Of a DNA stretch of 64,000 bases, positions 59,801 to 64,000 are shown one piece after another. The translations under genes were made by a program, and so were the position numbers. The DNA is from Mya arenaria. Taxonomy: Eukaryota > Mollusca > Bivalvia > Myida > Myidae. A model generated the notes under the pieces. That model was not told where the DNA came from. It saw nothing but the letters and a program-made list of their open reading frames with translations, and did not search any database. Numbering within the stretch: position 1 is the first letter of the stretch; each line of letters starts with the position of its first letter. The stretch is from the NCBI RefSeq assembly GCF_026914265.1, contig NC_069122.1, positions 34,027,473-34,091,472 on the forward strand, given 5' to 3'.

Positions 59801-62800
59801 AACACTGGGGTCCTCCAGGATTGTTTATAGTTGCCACTGTCCTCCCAAGTGAAGGAATATGATGGCTTACCTTCATTGAACACTGGGGTCCTCCAGGATT
59901 GTTTATAGTTGCCACTGTCCTCCCAAGTGAGGGAATATGATGGCTTACTTTCATCGAACACTGGGGTCCTCCAGGATTGTTTATAGTTGCCACTGTCCTC
60001 CCCAGTGAGGGAACATGATGGCTCACCTTCATCGAACACTGGGGTCCTCCAGGATTGTTTATAGTTGCCACTGTCCTCCCAAGTGAAGGAATATGATGGC
60101 TCACCTTCATTGAACACTGGGGTCCTCCAGGATTGTTTATAGTTCCACTGTCCTCCCAAGTGAGGGAATATGATGGCTTACCTTCATCGAACACTGGGGT
60201 CCTCCAGGATTGTTTATAGTTGCCACTGTCCTCCCCAGTGAGGGAACATGATGGCTTACCTTCATCGAACACTGGGATACTCCAGGATTGTTTATAGTTG
60301 CAAATGTCCTCCCCAATGAGGGAACATGATGGCCTACCTTTATCCCACACTGGGATACTCCAGGATTGTTTACAGTTGCCACTGTCCTCGCAAGTGAGGG
60401 AAAATGACAGTTTTAGTCAGGGAATAAAATGACTTACCTTCATCCAAAACTGGGGTCTTCCAGGATGGTTTATAGTGAAGAATTATGATGTTTTTAGTGA
60501 GAGAATATGATGGCCTACCTTCATCCAACAATGGGATGCTCCATGATTTCTTGTAGTTGCCACTGTCTTCCCCAGGATTGTTTATATTTGCCACTGTCCT
60601 CCCCAGTGAGGGAATATGATCGCTTACCTTCATCGAACACTGGGATACTCCAGGAGTATTTATAGTTGCCACTGTCCTCCCCAGTGAGGGAATATGATCG
60701 CTTACCTTCATCAAACACTGGGATCCTTCAGGATTGTTAATAGTTGCCACTGTCCTCCCCAGTGAGGGAATATGATGGCTTACCTTCATTGAACACTGGG
60801 ATACTCCAGGATTGTTTATAGTTGCCACTGTCCTCCCAAATGAGGGAATATGATCGCTTACCTTCATCAAACACTGGGATCCTTCAGGATTGTTAATAGT
60901 TGCCACTGTCCTCCCCAGTGAGGGAATATGATGGCTTACCTTCATTGAACACTGGGGTCCTCCAGGATTGTTAATAGTTGCCACTGTCCTCCCCAGTGAG
61001 GGAATATGATGGCTTACCTTCATTGAACACTGGGATACTCCAGGAGTATTTATAGTTGCCACTGTCCTCCCCAGTGAGGGAATATGATCGCTTACCTTCA
61101 TCAAACACTGGGATCCTTCAGGATTGTTAATAGTTGCCACTGTCCTCCCCAGTGAGGGAATATGATGGCTTACCTTCATTGAACACTGGGGTCCTCCAGG
61201 ATTGTTTATAGTTGCCACTGTCCTCCCAAGTGAGGGAATATGATGGCTTACCTTCATTGAACACTGGGATACTCCAGGATTGTTTATAGTTGCCACTGTC
61301 CTCCCAAGTGAGGGAATATGATGGCTTACCTTCATTGAACACTGGGATCCTTCAGGATTGTTAATAGTTGCCACTGTCCTCCCCAGTGAGGGAATATGAT
61401 GGCTTACCTTCATTGAACACTGAGATACTTTGGATTGTTTATAGTTGCCACTGTCCTCCCAAGTGAGGGAATATGATGGCTTACCTTCATCGAACACTGG
61501 GGTCCTCCAGGATTGTTTATAGTTGCCACTGTCCTCCCAAGTGAAGGAATATGATGGCTCACCTTCATTGAACACTGGGGTCCTCCAGGATTGTTTATAG
61601 TTCCACTGTCCTCCCAAGTGAGGGAATATGATGGCTTACCTTCATCGAACACTGGGGTCCTCCAGGATTGTTTATAGTTGCCACTGTCCTCCCCAGTGAG
61701 GGAACATGATGGCTTACCTTCATCGAACACTGGGATACTCCAGGATTGTTTATAGTTGCAAATGTCCTCCCCAATGAGGGAACATGATGGCCTACCTTTA
61801 TCCCACACTGGGATACTCCAGGATTGTTTACAGTTGCCACTGTCCTCGCAAGTGAGGGAAAATGACGGTTTTAGTCAGGGAATAAAATGACTTACCTTCA
61901 TCCAAAACTGGGGTCTTCCAGGATGGTTTATAGTGAGGAATTATGATGTTTTTAGTGAGAGAATATGATGGCCTACCTTCATCCAACAATGGGATGCTCC
62001 ATGATTTCTTGTAGTTGCCACTGTCCTCGCCAGTGAGAGAATATGACGGCTTACAGCCAACAGGAAGTCCTTTCACAATTTCTGGTGTACAAGAATCTGA
62101 AAACACAATTTTGCAATACATAATCTTTATTTGATGGGTAGTGTTCCATAGGTGGTCTGAAATATAACAATACTACATGTATTACATTACATAGGGACAC
62201 TGATATTGAATATACATGTTATTTGGCCTAATTATTGCCTTGCAAACAAAAGCCTGTTTCCTAACATAGGTGAGGCTATCTAAACTATTTTTTGAAGTTC
62301 CCTTACATTTTGCGTTACAAGATACAGGAATTTTCATTTAAGTCGGGTATATAATACAAAAAAAAAATATGTGTTCAATGAGCTATTTCCGACATGAATA
62401 ACAAAAACATACATAACTATGAATTGGTGACCTGGAAATTAAAGCATATAGTTTTAAATAGGTTACACATGGAAAAAGTATTTACAAAAGCCTTTTATTT
62501 TTATGCACAAGTACAAAACAAGATGCCAATTTGGCAACGCCACATTTTTCATTAATGATACATTATTTGACTATGCAATTTTGCACACCCTACATTTTAG
62601 CTAATGACATAGTTTTTAAACCAAGAAGACTCATATTTATACTTTTATCAGAAATTATGTTCATACAAATAATCTGATCAAATTCCATGAAGATCAAAAG
62701 AAACCATAAATTTTACAATTTGATAAAAACTATTGACTTTAAGGCATGGAATAAAAACTTTAACGTAGAATTCCGCCTGGTTTTTGCAATTCTTAAACAC

Positions 62801-63747
62801 ATTTTTTTTTCTATGAAAAAGTAAGATGGATTAATGTGACTTAATATGATAACATCGACTAGTTTTTCCGATGGTGTGGCCTCTTACCTTGACCATGACC
62901 TTTGAGTTACATGGGTCTTCTGCACAACACGCCACCTCATTATGATGTCAACCTTGATGGTAGTTTTTTTTAAAAATCCTATAATGCATGGTCAAGAAAA
63001 AGCCTGGATAAGGATCATTTCAATCTTTGAGCTCTTACCTTGACCTTTGCAAAATTATACAATGCTGACTTCTTGATAAAGTAGAAGATGTCATTGAGAA
63101 AGATGTTGATGTTGCTCTTTCAATTAAGTTAATTCCTGCTTGTTTATGAAAACATTTGCAGTTTAAAAGCGTTTATTCAAGTCCATATCTGTTTTTAAAG
63201 ATGCACTATTACTCCCATACAAGATTTACCACAATTAATACAATTGTTTTAATATACCAAAAAGGACGAATAAATGTCAAAAACAATGGTTTTTATGAAG
63301 GATACCGAGTTTAATTTGAAAGAAAGGTGCAGAGTACACTGTATTTCTACCTTACAAGATGATTGTAGATCACAGTAAATCTTATAGCACTCACCAATCA
63401 ATTAATATTTTCCATATATGCATTATTTTTAAGTAAGAAGTAAAAGGTTTATCACACAAAATTTATGTTTGCTATCCAAGTGTATGAATTGATTTTGAAT
63501 AAGAGTGTCACTTAAACAAATTGTGTGTACAAAAATACATTGTATTTTGTAAATGCAGTTATTAATAATGGCAATACAATACTGGAGAAAACCAACCTCC
63601 AACCCTAAGCTGTCTAAGCCTGTATGGTCCAACCAGAAAGAATTCTGAGGCTGTGGAGATCTCCCTCCTGCCATATTGAGAGGCTACCTTCATCACAGGG
63701 ATAACAGTGTCCTCCAGGTACTGGTATACACCACCTATGCTATTTAC
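53782..63747 (-). CDS. Polycystin-1-family (PKD1-like) channel protein, C-terminal 449 residues in four exons; 5' part outside the window
   Basis: Exons in reading order are 63747-63597, 62096-61977, 56526-56395 and 54728-53782, all joining in phase. The extracellular TOP (polycystin) domain holds FLVGPYRLRQLRV, a Cys pair (SC...GC, 12 apart) like that of PKD2, the PKD1-type GEDSGNYKKSW, ATYSGGGYV and RGWIDRNTRAVFLEF. Transmembrane segments S2 to S6 follow, with a pore region around SLLMGIADF and a short tail ending MLVQQK. Polycystins are ciliary or membrane cation-channel subunits. No EF-hand or coiled coil follows S6. GEDSGNY and the absent tail favour PKD1-like over PKD2. The donor after RQLRVG (GTTGGT) is weak but phase-correct. 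The first intron carries MITE copy D, the second the 78-bp array, the third a 4-copy repeat. Confidence 0.9.
55475..55625. repeat. Short tandem repeat in the polycystin intron, 4 copies
   Basis: AAGAGTCTCTAAATTTGGCC recurs at about 55479, 55515, 55555 and 55591 (last copy TAGAGTCTCT), separated by A-rich spacers. It lies between the last two exons. Confidence 0.85.
56738..57380. mobile_element. Dispersed element with three ~143-bp tandem units
   Basis: Begins with the hairpin GGGCCCTGAAGGCCC and CACTCACCTGA and ends GATCACAATAGCTCACTTTG...GAGGTGAGTTA, resembling 47714-50580. Units start CCTCTAGAGTGTTAAC (56840, 56983 and 57127). It lies in the polycystin intron. Confidence 0.75.
57599..61976 (-). 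repeat. 78-bp minisatellite, roughly 56 units, seeded by a polycystin exon and its splice donor
   Basis: In minus orientation each unit repeats the end of exon 62096-61977 (GEDSGNYKQSW, then DEG) and runs through the donor, GATGAAG/GTAAGC in most units. The period is 78 bp (26 codons), with small indels in some units. A 1458-bp higher-order duplication is visible. The array fills most of the intron between exons 62096-61977 and 56526-56395. The 400-codon frames across it are by-products of a period divisible by three, and they change frame at indels such as those near 60143 and 61600. Confidence 0.92.
62097..63193 (-). other. Polycystin intron, left part
   Basis: AT-rich intron with no exon-like frame bounded by splice sites, and no clear repeat except the MITE that follows at 63194. 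Confidence 0.5.
63194..63516 (+). mobile_element. Fold-back MITE family 1, copy D
   Basis: TTAAAGATGCACTATTACTC at the left and GAATAAGAGTGTCACTTAAA at the right. It is collinear with copies B and C and sits in a polycystin intron. Confidence 0.8.
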
Positions 63748-63834
63748 CTGCAATACAATATTCTCAATTCAATGGCCTTTAGAAAATTAACATGCAACAT
63801 TAAATGCATTTAACCATGTTCCCTTTAAAGTTGA

Positions 63835-64000
63835 ATGCAAACACTTTGTGGCCTTTCCATAGCACTTCAAACACTTTGTCACCTTTCCTTTGCACTTCAA
63901 ACACATTGTAACCTTTCGCTAGCACTTCAAACACATTGTAACCTTTCACTAGCACTTCAAACATATTGTAACCTTTCACTAGCACTTCAAACACAATGTA
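63835..64000. repeat. 30-bp minisatellite running off the window edge
   Basis: GCACTTCAAACACATTGTAA-type units recur at exact 30-bp steps (AGCACTTCAA at 63861, 63921, 63951 and 63981; TGCACTTCAA at 63891). It lies upstream of the 63747-63597 exon, in the next polycystin intron. Confidence 0.9.

Noticed and set aside
57599..61976. Possible CRISPR array
   Set aside because: The units are contiguous without unique spacers, the DNA is clearly eukaryotic, and the unit derives from an exon end.

Overview
The window reads as gene-poor nuclear DNA of a marine bivalve mollusc. The evidence is AT-rich sequence, long introns with GT-AG borders, intronless nicotinic-receptor genes, a Gypsy element, a tRNA-derived SINE and many short fold-back elements of kinds typical of bivalve genomes. 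The bivalve call is an inference from these families; no species is named.

Four host genes can be supported. (1) 211-4540, minus: a complete five-exon short-chain dehydrogenase of the retinol/17-beta-hydroxysteroid dehydrogenase type, 321 aa. (2) 6617-7933, minus: an intronless nicotinic-type Cys-loop receptor subunit, 438 aa, with a divergent ligand site and a cysteine-rich cytoplasmic loop. (3) 22003-34745, plus: a seven-exon gene of about 741 aa that I do not recognise, with a probably folded N-terminal third, a long disordered Ser/Pro/Arg/Tyr-rich tail and a C-terminal PDZ-ligand-like end. (4) 53782-63747, minus: the last four exons of a polycystin-1-family channel gene whose 5' part lies beyond the right edge. 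I joined the exons by hand; splice phases agree at every junction.

Between them lie transposable elements. 10.16-12.33 kb is a decayed non-LTR retrotransposon. 14350-18333 is a Gypsy element with 5-bp target duplications and an intact pol frame, but with most of its 5' LTR and gag deleted. 34.7-53.8 kb is almost wholly repeats. The most unusual of these is a 3.6-kb element at 39974-43610 with TCCCGTGCC inverted ends, a TA duplication and two long subterminal arrays built from AGCT palindromes.

A theme across the window is tandem duplication anchored on gene boundaries. The exon 4 donor of the dehydrogenase, the first coding exon and donor of the unknown gene, one exon donor of the polycystin gene (about 56 copies of a 78-bp unit) and the polycystin stop codon (about 14 copies carrying poly(A) hexamers) each seed a local tandem repeat. 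The 78-bp array keeps a consensus-like 5' splice site in most units and has a period divisible by three, so it creates many decoy or alternative donors and long spurious reading frames.
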